Below are positions 1 through 5,901 of a DNA stretch of 8,800 nt, piece by piece. A model generated the notes under the pieces. The model searched no databases, had not been told where the DNA came from, and saw nothing but the letters and a program-made list of their open reading frames with translations. Within the stretch, counting starts at the first letter, position 1; each line of letters opens with the position of its first letter. Source of the stretch: Rubrobacter sp. (GTDB lineage Bacteria > Actinomycetota > Rubrobacteria > Rubrobacterales > Rubrobacteraceae); contig JACDFX010000039.1 of NCBI GenBank assembly GCA_013815575.1, positions 1 to 8,800 on the forward strand. Reading direction: 5' to 3'. The translations under genes and the position numbers were made by a program.

Positions 1-523
1 CGACTACGTCGGGCTCATCGAGACGCAGTCGGAAGATCTCTTCGGCTCACAGCCGACGCAGGGCAACATCGCCGGCGGCCTCTCGACCATCGAGGAGAAG
101 GCGCTCGGGAACATCGAGAAGACGGGGACCAAGCCCGTCATCGGGGTACTCAAGCCGGCGGAGGCCCCCCAGAACGGGCCGGGGCTGTACTTCATGGACA
201 GCTCGTCGGCGGCGGCCGAGCACGTCACGCTGATGGGGGCGGGCGGGGCCGTGTTGCACATGTTTCCGACGGGGCAAGGGAACGTGGTCGGCAACCCGAT
301 CGTGCCCGTCATAAAAGTGTCGGGCAACCCGAATACCGTCAGGACGATGGGCGAGCACATCGACGTGGACGTGGGCGGGTTGCTCGGCCGGGAGATCACG
401 CTGCCCGAGGCCGGAGACCTGATGATGGAGTACCTGGGACGCACGGCCAACGGTCGTCTCACTTCGGCCGAGGCGCTCGGGCACCGGGAGTTCTCCATGA
501 CCAAGCTCTACCGCAGCGCGTAA
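1..523 (+). CDS. suyB: UxaA-family lyase, C-terminal part; probable sulfolactate sulfo-lyase large subunit (SuyB-like)
   Basis: The gene enters from the left edge; the frame is read from base 2 and ends at TAA 521-523, leaving 173 C-terminal residues of a family usually near 390-400 aa. The fold is that of the galactarate dehydratase/altronate hydrolase C-terminal domain: a Gly-rich segment, then [12 protein letters not shown] and VIKVSGNP, and a tail with [10 protein letters not shown]. Family members remove water from sugar acids or, in SuyB, split 3-sulfolactate to pyruvate and sulfite together with a small SuyA subunit. I favour SuyB because [12 protein letters not shown] and the tail ending in LYRSA resemble SuyB as I remember it, and because a sulfite oxidase and a TauE/SafE exporter lie nearby. 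Altronate or galactarate dehydratase remains possible; the N-terminal part and any suyA lie outside the window. The UxaA-family call is secure, the substrate inferred. Confidence 0.7.
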   Translation, partial: DYVGLIETQSEDLFGSQPTQGNIAGGLSTIEEKALGNIEKTGTKPVIGVLKPAEAPQNGPGLYFMDSSSAAAEHVTLMGAGGAVLHMFPTGQGNVVGNPIVPVIKVSGNPNTVRTMGEHIDVDVGGLLGREITLPEAGDLMMEYLGRTANGRLTSAEALGHREFSMTKLYRSA

Positions 524-526
524 AAA

Positions 527-1276
527 TTGGGCGCGGATCGAGGACGCATCCCGGAGAGCGGGGCGTTGAGCGAGAGGGTGATCGCCGGTATCTCCGACGC
601 CGTCGTCTCGGGCGAGCTTGCGCCGGGCGACCGGTTGCCGCCGGAGCGGGAGCTAGCCGGGCAATTCGGGGTGAGCAGGACGGTGGTTAGGGACGCCGTC
701 AAGACCCTCTCCGGACGCGGCATCCTGAAGGCGCGGCGCGGCGCCGGCAACTTCGTCGCGGATCCGGAGGAGGGCGTGTCGGCTGGCCTCGGCGTGCTCG
801 CCGAAGGGCTCTCGCCCGGCGGCGAGGGTTTTGGAGATCTCTTCGAAGTCCGCAAGGTGCTGGAGGCGCATGCCGCGCAGTGGGCCGCGCGCCGGCGGAG
901 CGAGCACCACGTCGGGCGGTTGCGCGGGATCGTGGAAGAGGCCTACCGGCACGCCGGCGACCCGGGCGTACTCGACGAGACGGACGCCCGGTTCCACGTC
1001 GCGGTGGCGGAGGCCTCCCGGAACCTCGTGCTCGTGCGGGTGATGTTCGCGCTTCTGGACCTGCTGGCGACCAGCCGGCGTGAGACCCTGGACATCGCAG
1101 GCCGCGCCCGTCTCTCCCTGGACGAGCACGAGCGGATCATCGAAGAGATAGAGAGGCGCGACCCCGAGGCAGCCCGCGAGGCGATGCTCGCCCACCTGAT
1201 CTCGGTGGAGTCCGCGATTCGATTCTCGGACCGCCAACGGGCCAGGCAAGGAAGCGCCCCGAAGACAGAGGAGTAG
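527..1276 (+). CDS. FadR-subfamily GntR transcriptional regulator
   Basis: This is a DNA-binding regulator, probably controlling the neighbouring lyase and sulfite oxidase genes in response to a small organic acid. Residues about 14-75 are the GntR winged helix-turn-helix (SGELAPGDRLPPEREL, then FGVSRTVVRDAVKTL and GILKARRGAGNFV). Residues about 95-235 are the all-helical FCD ligand domain, with the usual metal-binding set visible: D153, H157, H201 and H223. Length (249 aa) is normal. The gene begins 3 bp after the lyase stop, so co-transcription is likely. Start choice is uncertain: TTG 527 has no Shine-Dalgarno sequence, whereas TTG 566 has GGAGAG at 553-558 with a 7-nt spacer; the latter would drop 13 residues before LSERV and leave the DNA-binding domain intact. 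The effector is not readable from sequence; sulfolactate or a related acid is a guess from context. Confidence 0.9.
   Translation: MGADRGRIPESGALSERVIAGISDAVVSGELAPGDRLPPERELAGQFGVSRTVVRDAVKTLSGRGILKARRGAGNFVADPEEGVSAGLGVLAEGLSPGGEGFGDLFEVRKVLEAHAAQWAARRRSEHHVGRLRGIVEEAYRHAGDPGVLDETDARFHVAVAEASRNLVLVRVMFALLDLLATSRRETLDIAGRARLSLDEHERIIEEIERRDPEAAREAMLAHLISVESAIRFSDRQRARQGSAPKTEE
1267..1273 (+). promoter_or_regulatory. Ribosome binding site of the sulfite oxidase gene
   Basis: AGAGGAG lies 6 nt before GTG 1280 and overlaps the last codons of the GntR gene. It supports GTG 1280 as the start and coupled expression with the regulator. Confidence 0.7.
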
Positions 1277-1279
1277 CCC

Positions 1280-2365
1280 GTGCAACCTTTCCGAAAACGC
1301 CCGGAGATAAAGACCACAAAGGAATACCCGTACAACGCCGAAACTCCGCCGGGCCTGCTGCGGGAACATTTCGTCACGCCCACCAACGCCTTCTACGTTC
1401 GCAACCACGGCGACGTGCCCGAAGTAGATCCGGAACAGTACCGCCTGAAGATCTCCGGTCATGTAGAGAGACCGCTGAGTCTATCGCTGGAAGAGATCCA
1501 GCGCCTCCCGAAAACGGATCTCGTCTCGACCCTCTACTGCGCCGGCAACCGCCGCAGGGAGCTGATGGAGAGGACCCCCATGCCGGGCAAGGTGGCCTGG
1601 GACGTCGGGGCCGCCGGCAACGCCCGCTGGGGCGGCGTCCTCCTGCGCGACGTTCTCCGGGAGGCCGGCGTAGAGGACGCGGCCCGCCACGCCGCCTTCA
1701 CGGGCCTGGACAAGGATGTGGAGTCTGAGACGGGCGAGCCCTTCGGCGGCTCCGTGCCGATCGAGAGGGCGACGGCGGACGGGGTGCTGCTCGCCTACGA
1801 GATGAACGGCGAGCCGCTGGCGTCCGAGCACGGCTTTCCCCTGCGCGTGGTGGTCGGCGGGTACGTCGGGGCGCGAAGCGTCAAGTGGCTCTCGGAGATA
1901 ACCCTCCGGGCAGAGCCGTCGGACAACCACTACCAGGCCGTCGAGTACAAGATCTTCCCGCCCCACGTAACGGCCGAGAATGCGGACTACTCGGGGGGCG
2001 AGATGCTCGGCGAGATACCTCTAAATTGCGTGACCTGCGCCCCGCAAAACGGCGAGACGCCGGCGCGGGGCCCCGTCGTGGTGCGGGGGTACGCCGTGGC
2101 CGGCGGCGACCGCCGCGTCGAGCGCGTGGAGGTCTCCGCGGACAGGGGACGCTCCTGGACCGGAGCGTCCCTGTCGGAAGAAGGTGGCCCGGCGGCGTGG
2201 CGATTCTGGGAGGCAACCCTGGAGCTAGGTCCGGGGCCGCGCGAGATCGTGGCCCGGGCGACCGACTCGGGGGGCGCGACACAGCCGGAGACTATCGAAG
2301 AGGTCTGGAACTTCCAGGGCTACGCCAACAACGCCTGGCACAGGGTCTCTGTCCGGGTCGGGTAG
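1280..2365 (+). CDS. Molybdopterin-dependent sulfite oxidase, soluble heme-free type
   Basis: This enzyme oxidises sulfite to sulfate at a molybdenum-molybdopterin centre. Residues about 38-215 form the Mo-cofactor domain: STLYCAGNRR carries the Mo-ligand cysteine C87, and HGFPLRVVVGGYVGARSVKWL is the conserved substrate/cofactor segment. Residues about 228-355 form the Mo-co dimerisation domain, opening with a YKIFPPHV segment typical of eukaryotic sulfite oxidases. The 361-aa protein has no signal peptide, twin-arginine motif or cytochrome b5 domain, so it should be cytoplasmic and built like the plant enzyme, which uses O2; its electron acceptor here is unknown. It sits 3 bp after the regulator and faces a TauE/SafE exporter, which fits disposal of sulfite released inside the cell. 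A nitrate reductase of the same fold or a broader YedY-like role is less likely. GTG 1280 is chosen for its strong ribosome binding site. Confidence 0.9.
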   Translation: MQPFRKRPEIKTTKEYPYNAETPPGLLREHFVTPTNAFYVRNHGDVPEVDPEQYRLKISGHVERPLSLSLEEIQRLPKTDLVSTLYCAGNRRRELMERTPMPGKVAWDVGAAGNARWGGVLLRDVLREAGVEDAARHAAFTGLDKDVESETGEPFGGSVPIERATADGVLLAYEMNGEPLASEHGFPLRVVVGGYVGARSVKWLSEITLRAEPSDNHYQAVEYKIFPPHVTAENADYSGGEMLGEIPLNCVTCAPQNGETPARGPVVVRGYAVAGGDRRVERVEVSADRGRSWTGASLSEEGGPAAWRFWEATLELGPGPREIVARATDSGGATQPETIEEVWNFQGYANNAWHRVSVRVG

Positions 2366-2383
2366 GTTCCGGTCTACCCGACC
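2356..2383. terminator. Bidirectional hairpin shared by the convergent sulfite oxidase and TauE genes
   Basis: Perfect 10-bp arms GGTCGGGTAG (2356-2365) and CTACCCGACC (2374-2383) flank an 8-nt loop. The TAG stop of the sulfite oxidase gene ends the left arm, and the minus-strand TAG of the exporter gene is in the right arm; both proteins end in Val-Gly-stop. No T-run follows on either side, so this is hairpin-like rather than a classic intrinsic terminator. Confidence 0.55.
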
Positions 2384-3117
2384 AGCGCCCAGAGCGCCGT
2401 GGCGACCCCTAGAGCGCCCGTCAGGATGACGATGCCGAGGCTAAAGGCCCGGAACGCCTTCTCGGAGACCTTCTTCAGCAGGGCCGTGCCTATGACCTTG
2501 CCGACGATGGCAGCGGGAACGAGGGCCGCGCCGAGCGATACCTCCCCGGCCTCGATCAGGCCGCGGCCGGCGAGCACGAGCAGGCCGATCCCGCTCATCG
2601 CGAGAAAGTAGAGCGCGCTAGTGCTCCGAAACTCCTCTTTGGGCAGCCCCCGCGAGGCGAGCAGCAGCACGATGGGCGGCGCCGCGAGCCCCGTGGAGGT
2701 CGAGAGCGCCCCGCTCGCGGCCCCCGCCACGACCGTCCCCCAACGCGTCTCAGCCCCCGGCAGCCGCACCTCCCGAGCCAGCAACAACGCCGAAAACACA
2801 ACCACGACGCCAACCGCCAGCCGGATATAAACGGGATCTACGAGCCGCAAGACCTCGGCCCCGAGCACCACCCCAACCGCCGACGGCAACAGCAGCGCGA
2901 GCGCCAGCGGACGACGCGCCTCCCGCCAGGAGTCCCACACCACAGCCACGTTGATAAAGATAGAAAAGAACACCGTCAACACCACGACGGTCCTCGGCTC
3001 GTACACGAAGAGCAGCAACGGTGTGCTGACGAGCGCCAACCCGAACCCCGTCAACCCCGTGACCGTCCCCGCCAGGAGCGCCGCGACCAGCGCCACCAGA
3101 AGCGCCCAGGTCAGCAC
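2374..3117 (-). CDS. TauE/SafE-family sulfite/organosulfur anion exporter
   Basis: This is a small integral membrane exporter of the family that moves sulfite, sulfate or organosulfur anions out of the cell. The two internal repeats of the family are visible: GLTGFGLALVSTP near residues 20-32, and GALSTSTGLAAPPIVLLL in the second half, followed by a short loop (RGLPKEEFRST). Roughly seven to eight hydrophobic helices are spread along the chain. I chose GTG 3117, giving 247 aa, the usual size. The frame stays open upstream to 3255, but that stretch overlaps the neighbouring gene and encodes Arg/Gly/Ser-rich sequence unlike the family. The ribosome binding site is weak at 3117, so the exact start is uncertain. 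The gene converges on the sulfite oxidase gene and lies 55 bp downstream of the siroheme decarboxylase on the same strand, so it may be read from that promoter. Substrate is inferred from context. Confidence 0.85.
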   Translation of the reverse strand: MLTWALLVALVAALLAGTVTGLTGFGLALVSTPLLLFVYEPRTVVVLTVFFSIFINVAVVWDSWREARRPLALALLLPSAVGVVLGAEVLRLVDPVYIRLAVGVVVVFSALLLAREVRLPGAETRWGTVVAGAASGALSTSTGLAAPPIVLLLASRGLPKEEFRSTSALYFLAMSGIGLLVLAGRGLIEAGEVSLGAALVPAAIVGKVIGTALLKKVSEKAFRAFSLGIVILTGALGVATALWALVG

Positions 3118-3172
3118 GGGGACACCCGACCCCGCAAACCCGAAGCCCGAACCTTGATGCCCGGGGCCTAGA

Positions 3173-4234
3173 TCAGCGCAACACGCCGGCGTAGAGGCGC
3201 TCCCAGGCCTCCATCTCCGGCGTAAAGTACCTGACCCTCGTCTTCTTGTACTCACGGGTAGAGTAGAGGGATTTGCGCTCGGTGAGGCCCGTCTCCTCGG
3301 CCATCGCGTCCAGCACCATCTCGCACTCCTCGACGCTGCGGCCGTGAACCATGGAGAACACCGAGTAAGGCCAATCCTCGTAGGTGGGACGCTCGTAGCA
3401 GTGGCTCACGGCCTGGAACTGGGCAAAGGCGTTGCCGACCTCTTCTATCCGCTCCTCGGGCACCTCCCAGACGCCCATCGCGTTCGCGCGGAAGCCCGCC
3501 TTGCGGTGGTAGAGAACGGCCGAGAAGCGGCGCATGATCTTGCGCTCCCTCAAGTCGTGCGCCCGCTCCAGAAGCTCCTCGTGGGAGAGCCCGACCTGCC
3601 GGCCCCACAAGTCGAACGGCCGCGGCGTGAGCGGCACGTCCTCCTGCAACGCCTTTATGGCCGCCTTATCGTCCTCAGAGATGTTCCGGTCGGCGCCCTG
3701 ACGGTCGGACTCGCCGTACTGCGGGGCCTCCTTCTTGGCGGTGGCACCCTTGTTCATGTCGAGGGTCACCCCGATCTTGAACAGCTTCAGCGTGGGCAGG
3801 ATGCGCGTCTTCTCGGCGCCGCTGATGTGGTGCAGAACGTCCACGGTGCCTTCGAGGCCGAGCCGGGAGTCCGGCGGGACGGCGACCGTGTACCAGAGGT
3901 TGAACTCGTCGTTGCGCTCGTAGTTGTGTGTGACGCCGGGGTGGGAGTTCACGGCCTTCGCGCCCTCGTTCAGCCTGTCGGCCGGGATCGTGGCGGCCAC
4001 GAGCGTCGACTGGTAACCGAGCACTCGGGTGTCGAAGATCGCGCTGATCTGGCGAATAACGCGCCCGCGCTTCAGCGCCTCGATGCGACGAATGACCTCG
4101 TCGCCACCTATCCCCAGCTCGCGCCCAATGGCCGCAAACGGCTCTCGCTCCAGCGGCACCTCGCGCTGAATGAAATTGAGGATGTCCTTGTCGATGCTGT
4201 CCATCATACGGTTGTCAGAGACTGTGCTTACCAC
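3173..4234 (-). CDS. Fused siroheme decarboxylase (AhbA/AhbB or NirD/NirL type, tandem Lrp/AsnC-like domains)
   Basis: The 353-aa protein is two Lrp/AsnC-like modules in tandem. Module 1 has a helix-turn-helix at about 15-63 and an effector-like domain at 64-160 containing HNYER (103-107) and FNLWY. A charged linker covers 160-185. Module 2 has a helix-turn-helix at about 186-236 and a second domain containing HCYER (278-282), WPYSVFSMVHG (288-298) and a C-terminal TREYKKTRVRYF. The HxYER and WPY...HG signatures are those of siroheme decarboxylases, which remove two acetate carboxyls from siroheme on the way to heme d1 or alternative-route heme b; they act as enzymes rather than regulators. 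Automatic annotation often says AsnC regulator. Such fusions are known as NirDL. No nirS, nirF, nirJ or ahbC/D is in the window, so the end product is unknown. GTG 4234 has GGAAGGG 11 nt upstream; ATG 4207 or 4204 are alternatives without a good site. Confidence 0.85.
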   Translation of the reverse strand: MVSTVSDNRMMDSIDKDILNFIQREVPLEREPFAAIGRELGIGGDEVIRRIEALKRGRVIRQISAIFDTRVLGYQSTLVAATIPADRLNEGAKAVNSHPGVTHNYERNDEFNLWYTVAVPPDSRLGLEGTVDVLHHISGAEKTRILPTLKLFKIGVTLDMNKGATAKKEAPQYGESDRQGADRNISEDDKAAIKALQEDVPLTPRPFDLWGRQVGLSHEELLERAHDLRERKIMRRFSAVLYHRKAGFRANAMGVWEVPEERIEEVGNAFAQFQAVSHCYERPTYEDWPYSVFSMVHGRSVEECEMVLDAMAEETGLTERKSLYSTREYKKTRVRYFTPEMEAWERLYAGVLR

Positions 4235-4339
4235 GTTATGCAGCGCCCTTCCACAACGGTTTCAGACTACTATTGCGAGCAATCATAACAGGCAAGGTCA
4301 AATCCTGGTATGAGAACGTTTACGTGCCCATCCATCGAG
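4235..4339. other. 105-bp intergenic gap upstream of the siroheme decarboxylase gene, with a small palindrome
   Basis: This gap lies between the glycosylase stop and the decarboxylase start. It is AT-richer than its surroundings and holds a perfect inverted repeat, ATTGC-GA-GCAAT, at 4272-4283, about 38 bp before GTG 4234. The region should contain the decarboxylase promoter, but no convincing -35/-10 pair stands out. The palindrome could be an operator; that is a guess. Confidence 0.35.
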
Positions 4340-4987
4340 TTACTCGCGTTCCTCCATCGCCTTCTGGTACTCGGCGTAGACGTTCTGGATGTCTTTCCAG
4401 ACGAGGCGCTTGGTGTTGTCGAGGTCGTCGCCGCGCTGGCGGAGGACGTAGGCCGGGTGGAAGGTTGCCATTGCTCTGGCGCCGTTATCCAGGTCGTACC
4501 ACTTGCCGCGGTCTTTGGTGATCTTGAAGTCTTTGTTTATAAGGGTCTTGGCTGCCGGGCCGCCGAGGCAGAGAACGATCTCGGGCTTTACCGCCTCCAT
4601 CTGGCCCTGGAGGTAGGGGTTGCAGGCCCGGGTCTCGGTGGTCCTGGGCGGACGATTCTTCATCCTGCCGCCCTCCTGAACCGCCGCCCGGCACTTCACC
4701 GTGTTCGTTAGGTAGACCTGATCGCGGGTGAGGTCCACCGCCGCCAGTATGTCGTCGAGCAACTTCCCGGCCCGGCCGACGAAGGGGAGCCCCGTGGCGT
4801 CCTCGTTCTCGCCGGGGCCCTCCCCGACGAGCATGAGCGGCGAGTACGGGTCGCCGCTGGCGAAGACCGTGTTCGTGCGGGTCATCGCGAGGTCGCACCT
4901 CGTGCAGACGGAGACCTGGGCAGCGAGGTCTTCCAGCCTTTTCTCGCGGCCCTCGCCACCGTCCGCGGCGTCGAAGAGACTGTCCAA
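4340..4987 (-). CDS. Type 4 (iron-sulfur) uracil-DNA glycosylase
   Basis: This repair enzyme removes uracil, arising from cytosine deamination, from DNA. Motif A reads GEGPGENEDATGLPFVGRAG (residues 55-74), and motif B is TFHPAYVLR (175-183). Four cysteines fit the 4Fe-4S cluster: C28 and C31 in a CxxC, then C99 (NTVKC) and C122. The spacing between the last two is several residues longer than I recall for thermophile enzymes, because of a basic insert around 103-115. Length (215 aa) is typical. TTG 4987 is preceded by AGGAGG with a short 4-nt spacer, which fixes the start. The gene is divergent from the ABC ATPase gene, and nothing around it is a DNA repair gene. Family 4 enzymes are common in thermophilic and radiation-resistant bacteria and actinobacteria. 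Confidence 0.93.
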   Translation of the reverse strand: MDSLFDAADGGEGREKRLEDLAAQVSVCTRCDLAMTRTNTVFASGDPYSPLMLVGEGPGENEDATGLPFVGRAGKLLDDILAAVDLTRDQVYLTNTVKCRAAVQEGGRMKNRPPRTTETRACNPYLQGQMEAVKPEIVLCLGGPAAKTLINKDFKITKDRGKWYDLDNGARAMATFHPAYVLRQRGDDLDNTKRLVWKDIQNVYAEYQKAMEERE

Positions 4988-4991
4988 AACT

Positions 4992-4997
4992 CCTCCT
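4992..4997 (-). promoter_or_regulatory. Ribosome binding site of the uracil-DNA glycosylase gene
   Basis: A perfect AGGAGG on the minus strand lies 4 nt before TTG 4987 and decides that this rare codon is the start. Confidence 0.7.
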
Positions 4998-5010
4998 GAA
5001 ATTAGCGTGC

Positions 5011-5038
5011 TTGTGCTATTCTACACCGTGCGTTTAAA
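5011..5038 (+). promoter_or_regulatory. Possible promoter of the ABC ATPase gene in the divergent intergenic region
   Basis: TTGTGC (5011-5016) and TTTAAA (5033-5038) are 16 bp apart, placing a start site just before the ribosome binding site at 5046-5050. On the opposite strand TAGAAT (5018-5023) is a good -10 for the glycosylase gene, though without a clear -35. The two promoters would overlap in a 68-bp gap. Based on consensus matching by eye only. Confidence 0.3.
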
Positions 5039-5055
5039 GGGTTTCGGGAGAGCGA

Positions 5056-5787
5056 TTGGGCATTATAGAGTTCGTCGGGGTGGACAAGTTTTTCGGGGAC
5101 TTCCAGGTCCTCAAGGGCATAGATTTCTCCGTGGAAGAGGGCGAGGTCGTCGTCGTTATCGGGCCTTCGGGGTCGGGTAAAAGCACGCTCCTGCGGTGCA
5201 TAAACGGCCTCGAGGAGATAACCTCAGGCGAGCTTACGGTGGACGGCTTCCCCGTCCACGACAAAGAGACCGACATCAACAAGCTGCGCTCCGAGATAGG
5301 CATGGTCTTCCAGCAGTTCAACCTCTACCCGCACATGACCGTCTCCCAGAACATAAAGCTCGCCCCGGTGCGCGTAAAGAGCGTCTCCCGGGGTGAGGCC
5401 GACGAGCGTTGCGAGCGGCTGCTCGCCCGCGTCGGCATCCCCGAGCAGGCGGACAAATACCCAGAAAGCCTCTCCGGTGGGCAGCAGCAGCGGGTGGCGA
5501 TAGCCAGGGGGCTGGCGATGGAGCCGAAGATCATGCTCTTCGACGAGCCGACCAGCGCCCTTGACCCGGAGATGATCAACGAGGTGCTCGAAGCGATGGC
5601 GGACCTCGCCCGCGGCGGCATGACGATGGTGGTCGTCACCCACGAGATGAACTTCGCCCGCCGCGTCGCGGACCGGGTCGTCTTCATGGATGAGGGCCGC
5701 ATCGTCGAGGCCGAGACACCGGACAACTTCTTCGACAACCCGAAGAACGAGCGCACGAAGCGGTTTTTGAACCAGATAGTGCATTAG
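5056..5787 (+). CDS. glnQ: Polar amino-acid ABC transporter ATP-binding protein (GlnQ type)
   Basis: This is the cytoplasmic ATPase that drives import of polar amino acids by a HisP/GlnQ-type ABC transporter. All motifs are intact: Walker [10 protein letters not shown] (36-44), Q-loop Q86-Q87 in [11 protein letters not shown], signature LSGGQQQR (139-146), Walker B IMLFDEP with D163 and E164, D-loop SALD, and H-loop H196 in [10 protein letters not shown]. The [25 protein letters not shown] stretch and the ending [11 protein letters not shown] are characteristic of the glutamine/glutamate/arginine importer subfamily. Length (243 aa) is normal. TTG 5056 has GGGAG 5 nt upstream. Unusually, no permease or solute-binding protein gene is adjacent: the upstream gene is divergent and the downstream one is an aminotransferase. 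Its partners must lie elsewhere, so the amino acid carried cannot be stated. Confidence 0.93.
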   Translation: MGIIEFVGVDKFFGDFQVLKGIDFSVEEGEVVVVIGPSGSGKSTLLRCINGLEEITSGELTVDGFPVHDKETDINKLRSEIGMVFQQFNLYPHMTVSQNIKLAPVRVKSVSRGEADERCERLLARVGIPEQADKYPESLSGGQQQRVAIARGLAMEPKIMLFDEPTSALDPEMINEVLEAMADLARGGMTMVVVTHEMNFARRVADRVVFMDEGRIVEAETPDNFFDNPKNERTKRFLNQIVH

Positions 5788-5831
5788 CATCTCAGCCTGC
5801 CACTCGAGGTCGTGTGGCCGACAAAGGCGCG

Positions 5832-5860
5832 TTGCGGTTTGGGCTTTGGGAGGCTATCTT
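5832..5860 (+). promoter_or_regulatory. Possible promoter of the hisC-like gene
   Basis: TTGCGG (5832-5837) and TATCTT (5855-5860) are separated by 17 bp in the 114-bp gap after the ABC ATPase gene. Transcription would start near 5867, about 35 nt before GTG 5902. Matching is by eye against the sigma-70 consensus. Confidence 0.35.
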
Positions 5861-5892
5861 TTCCGGGCGTTCGCTATTTCTGAAGGAAGATC

Positions 5893-5897
5893 GGAGG
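5893..5897 (+). promoter_or_regulatory. Ribosome binding site of the hisC-like gene
   Basis: GGAGG lies 4 nt before GTG 5902 and supports that start. Confidence 0.6.
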
Positions 5898-5901
5898 CCG
5901 C

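Noticed and set aside
2750..3130. Change in base skew (C/A-rich plus strand) suggesting transferred DNA.
   Set aside because: It coincides with the hydrophobic half of the exporter on the minus strand, where Val and Leu codons give G/T-rich sense DNA. No repeats or mobility genes border it.
3118..3255. N-terminal extension of the TauE/SafE gene up to an upstream start.
   Set aside because: It would overlap the siroheme decarboxylase gene by 83 bp and add Arg/Gly/Ser-rich sequence foreign to this membrane family.
3173..4234. Reading the protein as an AsnC/Lrp transcriptional regulator.
   Set aside because: Two modules in tandem with HxYER and WPY...HG signatures point to siroheme decarboxylase rather than a single-module Lrp regulator.
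3344..4288. Long open frame (314 codons) on the plus strand.
   Set aside because: It lies antisense to the siroheme decarboxylase gene, whose protein matches a known family throughout. The frame is open because of high GC and its translation has no recognisable domain.
5797..5832. Possible terminator after the ABC ATPase gene.
   Set aside because: Only a 4-bp GTCG/CGAC stem can be drawn and no T-run follows.
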